Notes: a model not told the origin generated them from the letters alone. Counted from the first letter of the stretch, positions 5,285 to 15,100 are shown. The stretch: 16,202 nucleotides of DNA from JAGVSZ01 sp019137045 (GCA_046347635.1 JAXMFT010000020.1:1-16202); one strand, 5' to 3'. Numbers and translations are program-made.

Positions 5285-8200
5285 CCCACCCATGCGCGCG
5301 CGTTCCGGAACATCCGCAGCCACGGCCCGTCCTCGCCCCAGCCCTCCGGGTGCCACGAGCACTGCACGGTGCGGAAGACGCGCTCGGGGTGCGGCATGAG
5401 GATCGTGAAGCGCCCGTCCGCGGTCGTCACCGCGGTGATGCCCTCCGGCGAGCCGTTCGGGTTCAGGGGGTAGCGCTCGGTCGGCGCCCCGCGGTGGTCC
5501 ACGAAGCGCGCGGCGACGAGCACGCGCGCGCGCGCCGCCTCCGACGCGAACACCGCCCGCCCCTCCCCGTGCGCCACCGCCACCGGGAGACGGCTCCCCG
5601 CCATCCCGGCGAAGAAGATGGACGGGCTCGGCGCGATCGCCACCGCCACGTAGCGCGCCTCGAACTGCTCCGAGCGGTTGCGCACGAAGCGCGGCCAGTC
5701 CGCCGCCCCGGGGATGAGCGACGCGAGCGCGGCCATCATCTGGCAGCCGTTGCAGACGCCGAGCGCGAAGCTGTCGGCGCGCGCGAAAAAGCCGGCGAAC
5801 TCGTCGCGCGCCCGCTCGTTGAAGAGCACCGATTTCGCCCAGCCCTCCCCCGCGCCCAGCACATCGCCGTAGGAGAAGCCGCCGGGCGCGGCCACACCCT
5901 TGACACCGGCGAGCGTGACGCGGCCCGCGAGGATGTCGCTCGTGTGCACGTCGAGCGCCTCGAACCCGGCGCGCGCGAACGCCGCGGCGAGCTCGACGTG
6001 GCCGTTCACCCCCTGCTCGCGCAGGATCGCCACGCGCGGCCGCGCGCCGCGCGCGACGAACGGGGCGGCGACGTCCGCGGCGGGGTCGAACGCGAGCTCG
6101 ATCGTCAACCCCGGGTCGCGCTCCGCGAGCACCAGGTCGAACGCCTCGCGCGCGCAGTCGGGGTCGTCGCGCAGCGCCTGCATCCGGTACGAGAGCTCCG
6201 ACCAGGCGCGCTGCAGGTCCACGCGCCGCGCCGCGAGTACGGCGCGCGCGTTGCGCACCAGGCGGATCTCGTCGCGGTCGTTCGGCGTTCCGACCACCTG
6301 CGCGAGCAGCCCCGCCGCGGCGAGCCGCCGCATCACCTCGTCGCGATCGGCCGTGCGCACCTGCACGAGCGCGCCGAGCTCCTCGGCGAAGAGCGCGGCG
6401 AGCGCGCGCTCGAGGTCCCGCCCCCGCATCAGCTCGGGACGCCGCTCGTTGCCGTCGACGTCGTGGGCGAGCGGGTCGTAACAGAGGAGGTCCAGGTTCA
6501 GCGTCACGCCGCAGCGGCCGGCGAACGCCATCTCGCACGCGGCCGCGAAGAGCCCCCCGTCGGACCGGTCGTGGTAGGCGAGGACGAGTCCGTCGCGCGC
6601 GAGCGCCTGGATCGCGCCGAAGAAGGCCTTCAGCGCGGCCGGGTCGTCGAGGTCGGGCGCCCGGTCGCCGATCTGCCCGTGCACCTGGGCGAGGATCGAC
6701 CCGCCGAGCCGGTTCTGCCCGCGCCCCAGATCGATCAGCACCAGCTCGGACGGCCCGCAATCGGTGTGCAGCTGCGGCGTGAGGGTGCGGCGCGCGTCCT
6801 CGCACGGCGCGAACGCCGACACGATCAGCGAGAGCGGCGCGACGACCTCGCGCGCCTCGTCGCCCGCGCGCCACGTCGTGCGCATCGACAGCGAATCCTT
6901 GCCGACCGGGATCGCGACTCCGAGCGCCGGCGCGAGCTCGAGCGCCACCGCCCGCACCGTGTCGAACAGGGCGGCGTCCTCGCCGGGGAAGCCCGCCGCC
7001 GCCATCCAGTTGGCGGAGAGCTTGACGCGCGCGAGGTCGGGCACGCACGCCGCGGCGAGGTTGGTGAGGGCCTCGCCGACCGCCATCCGCCCGGAGGCGG
7101 GCGCGTCGATCACCGCGAGCGGCGCGCGCTCGCCGAGCGCGAACGCCTCGCCCGCGTAACCGGCGAAATCCAGCAGCGTCACCGCGCAGTCGGCGACCGG
7201 CACCTGCCACGGCCCGACCATCTGGTCGCGCGCGCTCAGGCCGCCGACGGTGCGGTCGCCGATCGCGACGAGGAAAGTCTTGTCGGCGACCGCCGGCGCG
7301 CGCAGCACGCGATAGCACGCGTCCTCCAGCTCGATCGCGCCGAGCGCGAGGGGGGCGAGCGGCCGGCGCACGCGCGCGGCCTCCCGCACCATCCGCGGCG
7401 GCTGGCCGAGGATGACGCCGAGGTCGATGTCCACCGGCGCGTTGCCGAAGTGCGGGTCGGCGACGGTGAGATGCCCTTCGGCCGTGGCGGTGCCCACCAC
7501 CGCGCACGGGCAGCGCTCGCGCGCGCAGATCGCGCGCAAGGCATCGAGGCGCTCCGGCGCAACCGCCAGGACGTAGCGCTCCTGCGCCTCGTTGCACCAG
7601 ACTTCGCGCGGCGTCATGCCGGGATCCTCGCTCGGGGCCGCGCGCAGGTCGATGCGCGCCCCGCGCCCCGCCGCGTGCACGAGCTCGGGCAGCGCGTTCG
7701 CGAGTCCGCCGGCCCCGACGTCGTGGATCGAGAGGATCGGGTTGTCCGGCCCGAGCGCGGTGCAGCGGTCGATCACCTCCTGCGCGCGGCGCTGGATCTC
7801 GGGGTTGCCGCGCTGCACCGAGTCGAAGTCGAGGTCGGCGACGTTCGCGCCCGCCTCGAGCGAGGAGGCCGCGCCCCCACCCATGCCGATCCGCATCCCC
7901 GGCCCGCCGAGCTGGACGAGCGCCGCGCCCGGCGGCACCTCCGCCTTGAGCGCGTGCAGCGCGCGGAGGTTGCCCAGCCCGCCCGCGATCATGATCGGCT
8001 TGTGGTAGCCGCGCGCCACGCCCCCCGCCTCCATCTCGAAAGTGCGGAAGTAGCCGGCGAGGTTGGGGCGCCCGAACTCGTTGTTGAACGCGGCCGCGCC
8101 GATCGGCCCCTCGAGCATAATCGCGAGCGCGGAGACGATCCGCTCCGGCCGGCCGAAGTCGCGCTCCCAGGGCTGCTCGTAGCCGGGCACGCGCAGGTTG

Positions 8201-9210
8201 GACACCGAGAAGCCGACGAGTCCCGCCTTCGGGCGGGCGCCGCGCCCGGTGGCGCCTTCGTCGCGCAGCTCTCCGCCCGCCCCGGTCGCGGCCCCGGGAA
8301 AGGGCGCGATCGCCGTCGGGTGGTTGTGCGTCTCCACCTTGATCAGCGTGTGGGTGAGCTCCGGGTGCTCGGCGTAGCGGCCGTCCGCGCCGGCGAACCA
8401 GCGCCGCGCCTGCCGGCCCTCGATCACCGCGGCGTTGTCCGAGTAGGCGAGCACCGTCCCCTGCGGGTTGCGCGCGTGCGTGCTGCGGATCATCCCGAAC
8501 AGGCTCTCGTCCTGCGGAACGCCGTCGACGATCCAGCGCGCGTTGAAGATCTTGTGCCGGCAGTGCTCCGAGTTCGCCTGCGCGAACATCGTCAGCTCCA
8601 CGTCGGTCGGGTCGCGCGCGAGGCGCCGGAAGGCGTCCACGAGGTAGTCGATCTCGTCCGCGGACAGCGCGAGCCCCATGGCGGCGTTCGCCTGCGCGAG
8701 GGCGGCGCGGCCGCCGGCGAGCACCGGCACGGTCGCGAGCGGGCGCGGGTCGAAGCGCCGGAAGAGCCGCTCGGCGTCCGCGAGCGCACCGAGCACCGAC
8801 TCGGTCATGCGGTCGTGCAGCGCGGCGGGCACGCGCGCGTCCGCGGCCCCGTCGCCGGCGACGCGGTAGGCGATGCCGCGCTCGATGCGCGCGACCGGCG
8901 CGAGCCCGCAGTTGCGCGCGATGTCGGTCGCCTTCGAGGCCCAGGGCGAGATCGTGCCGAGCCGCGGGACCACCAGGTAGAAGACGCCCGCGGGCTCCGG
9001 CCCCGCCTCCTCCGGCTGCGCGCCGTAGCGGAGCAGTTCCGCGAGCACGGCGCGCTCGGCCGGATCGAGGTCGCGCGTCGATGCGACGAAGTGCCAGTGG
9101 GTGGCGGCGGCGACGGTGAGACCGGGATGGAGCGCCCGCAGGACCGACTCGAGCTTGGCGCGGCGGAACGCGGAGAGCGCCGCGCCGCCGCGCAACTTCA
9201 GGATGGGCAT
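5281..9210 (-). CDS. purL: Phosphoribosylformylglycinamidine synthase, single-chain form
   Basis: A 1309-residue PurL of the large Gram-negative type, which makes FGAM from FGAR, ATP and glutamine in the fourth step of purine synthesis. Domain order: an N-terminal PurS-like region (1-140); a linker and first AIRS-like half with the motifs ANSEHCRHK (212-220), KVETHNHPTAI (291-301) and GGELRDEGATGRG (312-324); a second half with VAIPVGKDSLSM; and a C-terminal class I glutaminase from about 1057. The glutaminase triad is C1153 (GVCNGCQMM), H1274 and E1276 (MPHPERVFRT), with the oxyanion strand GGFSYGDVLGAG. Length is close to E. coli PurL (1295) and no catalytic residue is missing. ATG at 9210 has no Shine-Dalgarno but lies just after a TATAAT. 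The 3' end overlaps the NifU-like gene, which is likely co-transcribed. Confidence 0.97.
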   Translation of the reverse strand: MPILKLRGGAALSAFRRAKLESVLRALHPGLTVAAATHWHFVASTRDLDPAERAVLAELLRYGAQPEEAGPEPAGVFYLVVPRLGTISPWASKATDIARNCGLAPVARIERGIAYRVAGDGAADARVPAALHDRMTESVLGALADAERLFRRFDPRPLATVPVLAGGRAALAQANAAMGLALSADEIDYLVDAFRRLARDPTDVELTMFAQANSEHCRHKIFNARWIVDGVPQDESLFGMIRSTHARNPQGTVLAYSDNAAVIEGRQARRWFAGADGRYAEHPELTHTLIKVETHNHPTAIAPFPGAATGAGGELRDEGATGRGARPKAGLVGFSVSNLRVPGYEQPWERDFGRPERIVSALAIMLEGPIGAAAFNNEFGRPNLAGYFRTFEMEAGGVARGYHKPIMIAGGLGNLRALHALKAEVPPGAALVQLGGPGMRIGMGGGAASSLEAGANVADLDFDSVQRGNPEIQRRAQEVIDRCTALGPDNPILSIHDVGAGGLANALPELVHAAGRGARIDLRAAPSEDPGMTPREVWCNEAQERYVLAVAPERLDALRAICARERCPCAVVGTATAEGHLTVADPHFGNAPVDIDLGVILGQPPRMVREAARVRRPLAPLALGAIELEDACYRVLRAPAVADKTFLVAIGDRTVGGLSARDQMVGPWQVPVADCAVTLLDFAGYAGEAFALGERAPLAVIDAPASGRMAVGEALTNLAAACVPDLARVKLSANWMAAAGFPGEDAALFDTVRAVALELAPALGVAIPVGKDSLSMRTTWRAGDEAREVVAPLSLIVSAFAPCEDARRTLTPQLHTDCGPSELVLIDLGRGQNRLGGSILAQVHGQIGDRAPDLDDPAALKAFFGAIQALARDGLVLAYHDRSDGGLFAAACEMAFAGRCGVTLNLDLLCYDPLAHDVDGNERRPELMRGRDLERALAALFAEELGALVQVRTADRDEVMRRLAAAGLLAQVVGTPNDRDEIRLVRNARAVLAARRVDLQRAWSELSYRMQALRDDPDCAREAFDLVLAERDPGLTIELAFDPAADVAAPFVARGARPRVAILREQGVNGHVELAAAFARAGFEALDVHTSDILAGRVTLAGVKGVAAPGGFSYGDVLGAGEGWAKSVLFNERARDEFAGFFARADSFALGVCNGCQMMAALASLIPGAADWPRFVRNRSEQFEARYVAVAIAPSPSIFFAGMAGSRLPVAVAHGEGRAVFASEAARARVLVAARFVDHRGAPTERYPLNPNGSPEGITAVTTADGRFTILMPHPERVFRTVQCSWHPEGWGEDGPWLRMFRNARAWVG

Positions 9211-9221
9211 GACGCCCGCGA

Positions 9222-9227
9222 TTATAC
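9222..9227 (-). promoter_or_regulatory. Consensus TATAAT directly upstream of purL
   Basis: A perfect sigma-70 -10 hexamer on the minus strand, 11 nt before the purL ATG, in the 43-bp gap after the AsmA-domain gene. It is striking in such GC-rich DNA. Its position predicts a leader of only about 5 nt, in keeping with the absence of a Shine-Dalgarno. The -35 region is poor (CCGGGA at 17-nt spacing). No PUR-box-like operator was recognised. Confidence 0.5.
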
Positions 9228-9253
9228 GGCGCGGCGCGCGCCCTCCCGGGCCG

Positions 9254-11959
9254 CTAACGCTTGACCGCGAGCTGCGTCGGCGTTCCCGATACGACCAGCG
9301 TCGCGCGCACGCTGGAGCCCGGGGTCTTCATGTCGGCGCTGAAGCGGCCCGCGAGGGTCTTGCCGCCCTCGATGTCGAGCGCGCCGCTCGCCTGCATCGG
9401 CCCGCCTACGATGCGCACGTTGCGCAGCGCGGCGCGGCCCTCGCCGATCACCGCCTGCCCGGTCATCTCGTCGACCTTGGTCGACCCGCCGACGCTCTTG
9501 CCCGATTGCAGCGTGCGCGGCAGGTCGACGCCGTTGATCATTCCGTTCTGCAGCGCGAAGCTCCATTCGAGACGCGCGCCGCCGCCGAGCTGCTCGAGGG
9601 TCTCGCCCCGGGCGGCGACCGTCATCGGCCCCTGCACGGTCCCGGACACGATCGGCGTGAGGAGCTTCGCTTCGAGGCCGCGCGCCTCCAGGTCGCCGTC
9701 GAACGCGAGCGGTCCGGCCCAGCGCAGCGTCCCCTTGCCGCGCGCAAACCCGCCGAGGAGCTTGGCGTCCATCTCGGCGACCGCGAACTCGGACGCGGTC
9801 GCCACGCCCTTCACGCTCAGCGAATCGACCGCGAACGGCAGCCCGAACAGCGCGCCGGCGCCGCCGAGCGACGCGTCCACCGCCGCGCGACCGGCGCCCT
9901 GCGGCTGGATGTCGGCGGACAACGTCTTGCCGGGGTTCGTGACCACGATCTTCTGCACCGCGCCGTCCCCGAGAAAGGTCACCGTCGCCTCGAGCTCGGG
10001 CAGGTTCAGCCCCGGCGTCACGACCTTGACGCCGGTGGCGCGGATGCGCTCGATGCCGAGCGCGCTGCCCTGCGAGCGGGTGAAGAGGATGCCGGCGAGT
10101 CCCGGCGCATCGAGCGTTACGCCCGACAGCTCGAGCGCGCTCAGCACCGGCGCGTCGGAGAACACGGCGCTGAACTCCGGGGTCGCGGACACCGTCGCGA
10201 TGCGCACGTTCCGGCCCGCGCCGACCGTCACGTTCTCGAACCGCAGCGCCGGCGAGGGCACGAGCGAGATGCTGCCCGAGCCGATCTTGACCGGCTGACC
10301 GAAGCGCTGGCTCGCGAGCGCCTCGTACTTCGGAATGTCCACCGGCATGAACTGCAGGTAGACGAGGCCAGCGACGACGAGCGCGGCCGCGGCGAGCGCG
10401 ACGTACTTCCCGAACCCGACCTTGCCCCGGCCGCTGCGGATCTTCTCCAGCCGCGCGGCCACCTCCGCGGCGTCCTTCTCGCGCTCCTTCTCGCGCGCGG
10501 CCGCCTTGGCGTTCGCCTCGGCTTTCTCGCGCGCGCGCTCCTCCCGGCGCGCACGCGCCGCCGCTTCGGCTTCCGCCTTGGCGCGCGCCTTCTCCTCGTC
10601 TCGCGCGCGCCGCTCCGCGTCCCGGCGCGCGCGCTCCTCTTCGGCCTTGCGGCGCGCGGCCTCCTCCGCCTCCTGCCGGGCCCGCGTCTCCGCTTCCGCG
10701 CGCGCCCGCTCTTCCGCCTCCCGCCGCGCCTGCTCCTCCGCCTCGCGGCTCGCGCGCTCCTCGGCCTCGCGCCGCGCCGCCGCCTCGGCCTCGCGCCGCG
10801 CACGCTCCTCGCCTTCGCGCCGGCGGCGCTCCTCCGCGTCGCGCCGCGACTGGTCCTCGGCCTGGCGCACCCGCTCCTCGAGATCGCGCCGGATGCGCTC
10901 CTCCTGCTCGCGTTGCGCGCGGCCCTCGACTTCCTTGCGCGCGGCCTCCTCGGCCTCGGCCTGCGCCCGCGCGTCCGCCGCGCGCCGCGCCGCCTCGTCG
11001 GCTTCCGCACGCGCCCGGGCCTCGGCTTCGGCACGCGCCCGGGCTACCTCGTCCTTGCGCGCGCGTTCCTCGGCCTCGCGCTTCGCCTTCGCTTCGGCCT
11101 CCGCCTTCGCCCGTGCTTCGGCTTCCTTGCGCGTGCGTTCCTCCGCCTCGCGCTTCGCCTTCGCTTCGGCCTCCGCCTTCGCCCGCGCTTCGGCTTCCTT
11201 GCGCGCGCGCTCCTCCGCCTCGCGCTTCGCCTTCGCTTCGGCTTCCGCCTTCGCCCGTGCTTCGGCTTCCTTGCGCGCGCGCTCCTCCGCCTCGCGCTTC
11301 GCCTTCGCTTCGGCCTCCGCCTTCGCCCGTGCTTCGGCTTCCTTGCGCGCGCGCTCCTCCGCCTCGCGCTTCGCCTTCGCTTCGGCCTCCGCCTTCGCCC
11401 GTGCTTCGGCTTCCTTGCGCGCGCGTTCCTCCGCCTCGCGCTTCGCCTTCGCTTCGGTCTCGGCCTTCGCCCGTGCTTCGGCTTCCTTGCGCGCGCGCTC
11501 CTCGGCCTCGCGCTTCGCTTTCGCCTCGGTCTCGGCCTTCGCCCGCGCCTCGGCCTTGCCTGCATCCTGCTTTGCGCGCGCTTGCGCCACCTGGCGCGCA
11601 ACCTCGTCGGCTTCCGCGCTGTTCTGCGCAGTGACCTCCTCCTTGGTCGGCGGACGGCTGATCAGCGCGGTGAAGTCGAGGTCGACGTCCTCCTGGACGA
11701 TCGGCACCTGCGAGGGCGGAGAGACGCTGGCCGGGGCCGACACGAACTCGCGCACGAACCCGTCCTTGACGAGCTTGCCGAGCGTGTCGAAGAGCTTCGC
11801 TTCGGAGAACTTGTCGAGCTTCTGGTGCAGGTCGCCGACGGTCGCCTTGCCGTCCACCTGCGCCAGCACGTTGCGCAGGTCACGCGGCAGCAGGCTCGTC
11901 TTGCCGGTGACCTCCATGAGGCCTTTCGCGGTCTTCGTGAGAACCGTTCTTCTGTCCAT
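9254..11959 (-). CDS. Winged-helix-like / long coiled-coil / transmembrane / AsmA-like domain protein
   Basis: A 901-residue membrane protein of unusual build. Residues 1-75 look like a small winged helix (LRNVLAQVDGKATVGDLHQK, then LFDTLGKLVKDGFVREFV). After a Pro/Ser linker, about 115-505 is nearly pure Ala/Glu/Arg/Lys coiled coil, including seven near-identical 24-residue repeats (136-303) and a looser section to 505. One membrane helix follows at about 519-538 (KYVALAAAALVVAGLVYLQF). Residues 540-901 are AsmA-like: the YEALASQRFGQPVKIGSGSI entry, SLVPSPALRFENVTVG, and the C-terminal FALQNGMINGVDLPR with beta-rich ending. Topology should be N-in, AsmA domain in the periplasm. Small AsmA-family proteins bear on lipid traffic and outer-membrane assembly; the coiled coil resembles TolA domain II in composition only. 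ATG at 11959 is the only good start (an in-frame stop lies about 30 nt upstream), though GGGAG is unusually close to it. Function unknown. Confidence 0.85.
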   Translation of the reverse strand: MDRRTVLTKTAKGLMEVTGKTSLLPRDLRNVLAQVDGKATVGDLHQKLDKFSEAKLFDTLGKLVKDGFVREFVSAPASVSPPSQVPIVQEDVDLDFTALISRPPTKEEVTAQNSAEADEVARQVAQARAKQDAGKAEARAKAETEAKAKREAEERARKEAEARAKAETEAKAKREAEERARKEAEARAKAEAEAKAKREAEERARKEAEARAKAEAEAKAKREAEERARKEAEARAKAEAEAKAKREAEERARKEAEARAKAEAEAKAKREAEERTRKEAEARAKAEAEAKAKREAEERARKDEVARARAEAEARARAEADEAARRAADARAQAEAEEAARKEVEGRAQREQEERIRRDLEERVRQAEDQSRRDAEERRRREGEERARREAEAAARREAEERASREAEEQARREAEERARAEAETRARQEAEEAARRKAEEERARRDAERRARDEEKARAKAEAEAAARARREERAREKAEANAKAAAREKEREKDAAEVAARLEKIRSGRGKVGFGKYVALAAAALVVAGLVYLQFMPVDIPKYEALASQRFGQPVKIGSGSISLVPSPALRFENVTVGAGRNVRIATVSATPEFSAVFSDAPVLSALELSGVTLDAPGLAGILFTRSQGSALGIERIRATGVKVVTPGLNLPELEATVTFLGDGAVQKIVVTNPGKTLSADIQPQGAGRAAVDASLGGAGALFGLPFAVDSLSVKGVATASEFAVAEMDAKLLGGFARGKGTLRWAGPLAFDGDLEARGLEAKLLTPIVSGTVQGPMTVAARGETLEQLGGGARLEWSFALQNGMINGVDLPRTLQSGKSVGGSTKVDEMTGQAVIGEGRAALRNVRIVGGPMQASGALDIEGGKTLAGRFSADMKTPGSSVRATLVVSGTPTQLAVKR
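11051..11554 (-). repeat. Seven tandem 72-bp repeats encoding 24-residue coiled-coil units
   Basis: In-frame direct repeats inside the coiled-coil gene. Each unit encodes a version of AEARAKAEAEAKAKREAEER followed by four more residues (ARKE). Units 1-2 have T in place of A at position 9; unit 6 has T in the ARKE block and unit 7 ends in D. The 72-bp period was checked by the spacing of the GCTTCCTTGCGCG word (at 11121, 11193, 11265, 11337, 11409 and 11481). The close DNA match, even at third positions, points to recent duplication or gene conversion. Degenerate copies continue on both sides. Confidence 0.95.
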
Positions 11960-12003
11960 GCTCCCGGGATCAACATGCCGCGGTCATGCGGCCGCGAAGC
12001 CCG

Positions 12004-12009
12004 CGCATC
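12004..12009 (-). promoter_or_regulatory. -10-like TACGAT upstream of the AsmA-domain gene
   Basis: TACGAT on the minus strand lies 44 nt before the ATG at 11959, in the 158-bp gap after the 5-oxoprolinase gene. It matches four of six consensus bases; the -35 region (GCATGA at 17-nt spacing) is poor. It is the best promoter candidate for the AsmA-domain gene, but weak. Confidence 0.25.
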
Positions 12010-12067
12010 GTAGCACCCCCGGGGCGGCCTCATGCGTGCAAAAGTGCCAGCACCGGCAGGCGCGCAC

Positions 12068-12084
12068 CCGCCCTGCGCGGGCGG
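12068..12084 (-). terminator. Weak hairpin downstream of the 5-oxoprolinase gene
   Basis: CCGCCC (12068-12073) and GGGCGG (12079-12084) form a 6-bp stem with a 5-nt loop, 34 nt past the stop of the oxoprolinase gene. There is no T run after it on the minus strand, so termination would need Rho or another factor. It could be chance in such GC-rich sequence. Confidence 0.25.
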
Positions 12085-12117
12085 TTGCGGGAAAAGGTCA
12101 GGTGCGCGCGGCGGGGG

Positions 12118-15100
12118 TCAGCGTGGCGCCGGGCCGAAGCCGCCGCCGCCCGGCGTCTCGATCACGAACACGTCGCCCGGCGCCATCTCCGCCCGGTCGG
12201 CCGGGCCGAGCTCCACCCGCGTGCCGTCGACGCGCTCGACCCAGTTCCGTCCCGGCGCGCCCGGACTGCCGCCCGCCAGGCCGTGCGGCGCGATGCGCCG
12301 GTGATTGGCCAGGATCGACGCGGTCATCGCCTCGAGGAAGCGGATGCGCCGGGTGCCGCCGTCGCCGCCGCGCCAGCGTCCGGCGCCCCCCGAGCCGCGG
12401 CGGATCGCGTAGCTCTCGAGGCGCACCGGGAAGCGCCACTCGAGCACCTCCGGGTCGGTGAGGCGCGAGTTGGTCATGTGGGTCTGCACCACGTCGGTGC
12501 CGTCGAACCCGTCGAGCGCCGAGCCATCCGGCGCGAGCGCGGTCGCGCCGGCGCCGGAGCCTCCGGCGACCGTCTCGTAGTACTGGTGGCGAGCGTTCCC
12601 GAAGGTGAAGTTGTTCATCGTCCCCTGGGCGGAAGCCATGATGCCGAGCGCGCCGTACAGCGCGTCGGTGATGCACTGGGAGGTCTCGACGTTGCCCGCC
12701 ACCACCGCGGCCGGGTAGCGCGGCCGCAGCATCGAGCCTTCGGGAATGATCACCTCGAGCGGCTTGAGACAGCCCGCGTTGAGCGGAATGTCGTCGTCCA
12801 CCAGCGTGCGGAAGACGTACAGCACCGCTGCCATGCACACCGCGGCCGGCGCGTTGTAGTTGTTGGGAAGCTGCGCGGAGGTGCCGGTGAAGTCGATCGT
12901 CGCGCGCTGCGCCGCGCGGTCGATCGCGATGCGCACCCGGATCACCCCGCCGCAGTCCATCTCGTAGGTGAACTCCCCCGGACGCAGGACCCCGATCACC
13001 CGGCGCACCGCCTCCTCCGCGTTGTCCTGCACGTGGCGCATGTACGCGTGCACGACGTCGAGGCCGAAGTGCGCCACCATCCGCCGCAGCTCCTGCGCGC
13101 CCTTCTCGTTCGCGGCGATCATCGCGCGCAGGTCGGCCATGTTCTGCGCGACGTTGCGCGCCGGATACCTGCCCGACGAGAGCAGCGCCACCGTCTCGGC
13201 CTCGCGCAGGGTGCCGCGCTCGACCAGCAGGAAGTTGTCGATCAGCACGCCCTCCTCCTCGACGGTGCGCGAGTCGGGCGGCATCGAGCCGGGCGTGATC
13301 CCGCCGACGTCGGCGTGGTGGCCGCGCGCGCCGACGTAGAACAGGATGCGTGTGCCGGCCGCGTCGAAGACCGGAGTGATGACCGTGATGTCGGGCAGGT
13401 GGGTGCCGCCGTTGTACGGGGCATTGAGCACGTACACGTCGCCCGGCCCCATGCGTCCCGCGTTCAGGCGCATCACCGTCTTGATCGACTCGCCCATCGA
13501 CCCGAGGTGCACCGGCATGTGCGGGGCGTTCGCGATCAGATTGCCCTCGGCGTCGAACAGCGCGCAGGAGAAGTCCAGCCGCTCCTTGATGTTCACCGAG
13601 TAGGCGGTGTTCGCGAGCGCGAAGCCCATCTGCTCGGCGATCGACATGAAGAGGTTGTTGAAGATCTCGAGCATCACCGGGTCGACGCTCGTGCCGATCG
13701 CGCGGCCGCGGTCCGCGGCTTCGACCCGTTCGAGGACGAGATGGTCGAGCGCCGTGATCTCGGCGCGCCAGCCGGGCTCGACCACCGTCGTCGCGTTCGC
13801 CTCGGCGATGATCGCCGGCCCCGCGATCCGGTCGCCCGGCCGCAGCGCCTCGCGCCGGTACACCGGCGCGCGGTGCCGCCGGCCGCCGCTGAACACGTCC
13901 ACCCGCGCCGCCGCCTCGGCCGGGCCGGCGCGCGGCGCCGCCCCTCCCCCCGGCTCCGCGGTTGCGACGCCGGCGCCGATCGCCTCGACCGCAACGGCCT
14001 CGACGAGGAGCGCGCGATCCGGCATCAGGAACGAGAACCGCTGCCGGTAGGCGGTCTCGAAGCGGGCGGTCATCGCCGCGCGGTCGCCGAACTCGACGAC
14101 GAGCGCGGAATCGGTGCCTTCGTAGCGCAGGTGCGCCCGGCGGACGACCCGGATCCGGGCGTCCTCGATTCCCTGGCCGCGCACCTCGTCGCGCGCCGCG
14201 GCCGCGAGCCGCGCGAGCGCCGCTTCGAGCTGCGGCACGGCCGCGTCCTCGAGCCGCAGCTCGACCGCCTGCTCGCGCATCGCGGTGACGTCGGCGAGAC
14301 CCATCCCGTACGCCGACAGCACGCCGGCGAGCGGGTGGATGAACACGCGCCGCATGCCGAGCGCGTCGGCCACCGCGCACGCGTGCTGCCCCCCGGCCCC
14401 GCCGAAGGTGCACAGCGTGTACCCGGTGACGTCGTAGCCGCGCTGCACCGAGATCCGCTTGATCGCGTTGGCCATGTTCCCGACCGCGATCGCGACGAAC
14501 CCCTCCGCGACCGCTTCCGGGCTGCGCGCGTCGCCGGTGGCCGCGCGGATCTCCGCGGCGAGCGCGGCGAACTTGCGGCGCACCACCTCGACGTCGATCG
14601 GCGCGTCGCCCGCGCGCCCGAACACGGCCGGAAAGAAATCGGCCTGGATCTTGCCGAGCATCACGTTCGCGTCGGTGACCGCGAGCGGTCCGCCGCGCCG
14701 GTAGCACGCGGGCCCGGGGTTGGCCCCGGCCGAGTCGGGGCCGACGCGATAGCGCGCCCCGTCGAAGTGCAGGATCGATCCGCCGCCCGCGGCGACGGTA
14801 TGGATCGCCATCATCGGCGCGCGCATGCGCACGCCGGCCACCTGGGTCTCGAACGCGCGCTCGAACTCGCCCGCGAAGTGCGACACGTCGGTCGAGGTCC
14901 CGCCCATGTCGAAGCCGATGATGCGGTCGAACCCCGCGGCCTGGGCGGTGCGCACCACGCCGACGATGCCGCCGGCGGGCCCCGACAGGATCGAGTCCTT
15001 GCCCTGGAACCGGCGCGCGTCGGTGAGTCCGCCGCTCGACTGCATGAACATCACGCGCACGCCGGCCAGCTCGCCCGCCACCTGGTCCACGTAGCGGCGC

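Noticed and set aside
4415..7597. A 1060-codon minus-strand frame joining purL shadow, NifU-like domain and parvulin antisense
   Set aside because: It is a chance chain. Only the NifU-like stretch is protein-like, before it leaves its proper frame at the GC run.
5350..9264. A 1304-codon open frame on the plus strand opposite purL
   Set aside because: Its protein is Arg/His/Val-rich with no family motifs, and purL is intact with all catalytic residues. Long antisense frames are expected in DNA with very high third-position G+C.
11051..11554. Regular repeats considered as a CRISPR array or an intergenic satellite
   Set aside because: There are no unique spacers, the unit is exactly 24 codons, and it is in frame within one gene.
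9101..12013. A 970-codon plus-strand frame with a repeated LRLRFGLRLRP-like pattern
   Set aside because: The repeats are the reverse reading of the 72-bp coiled-coil array; nothing in the flanks looks like a real protein.
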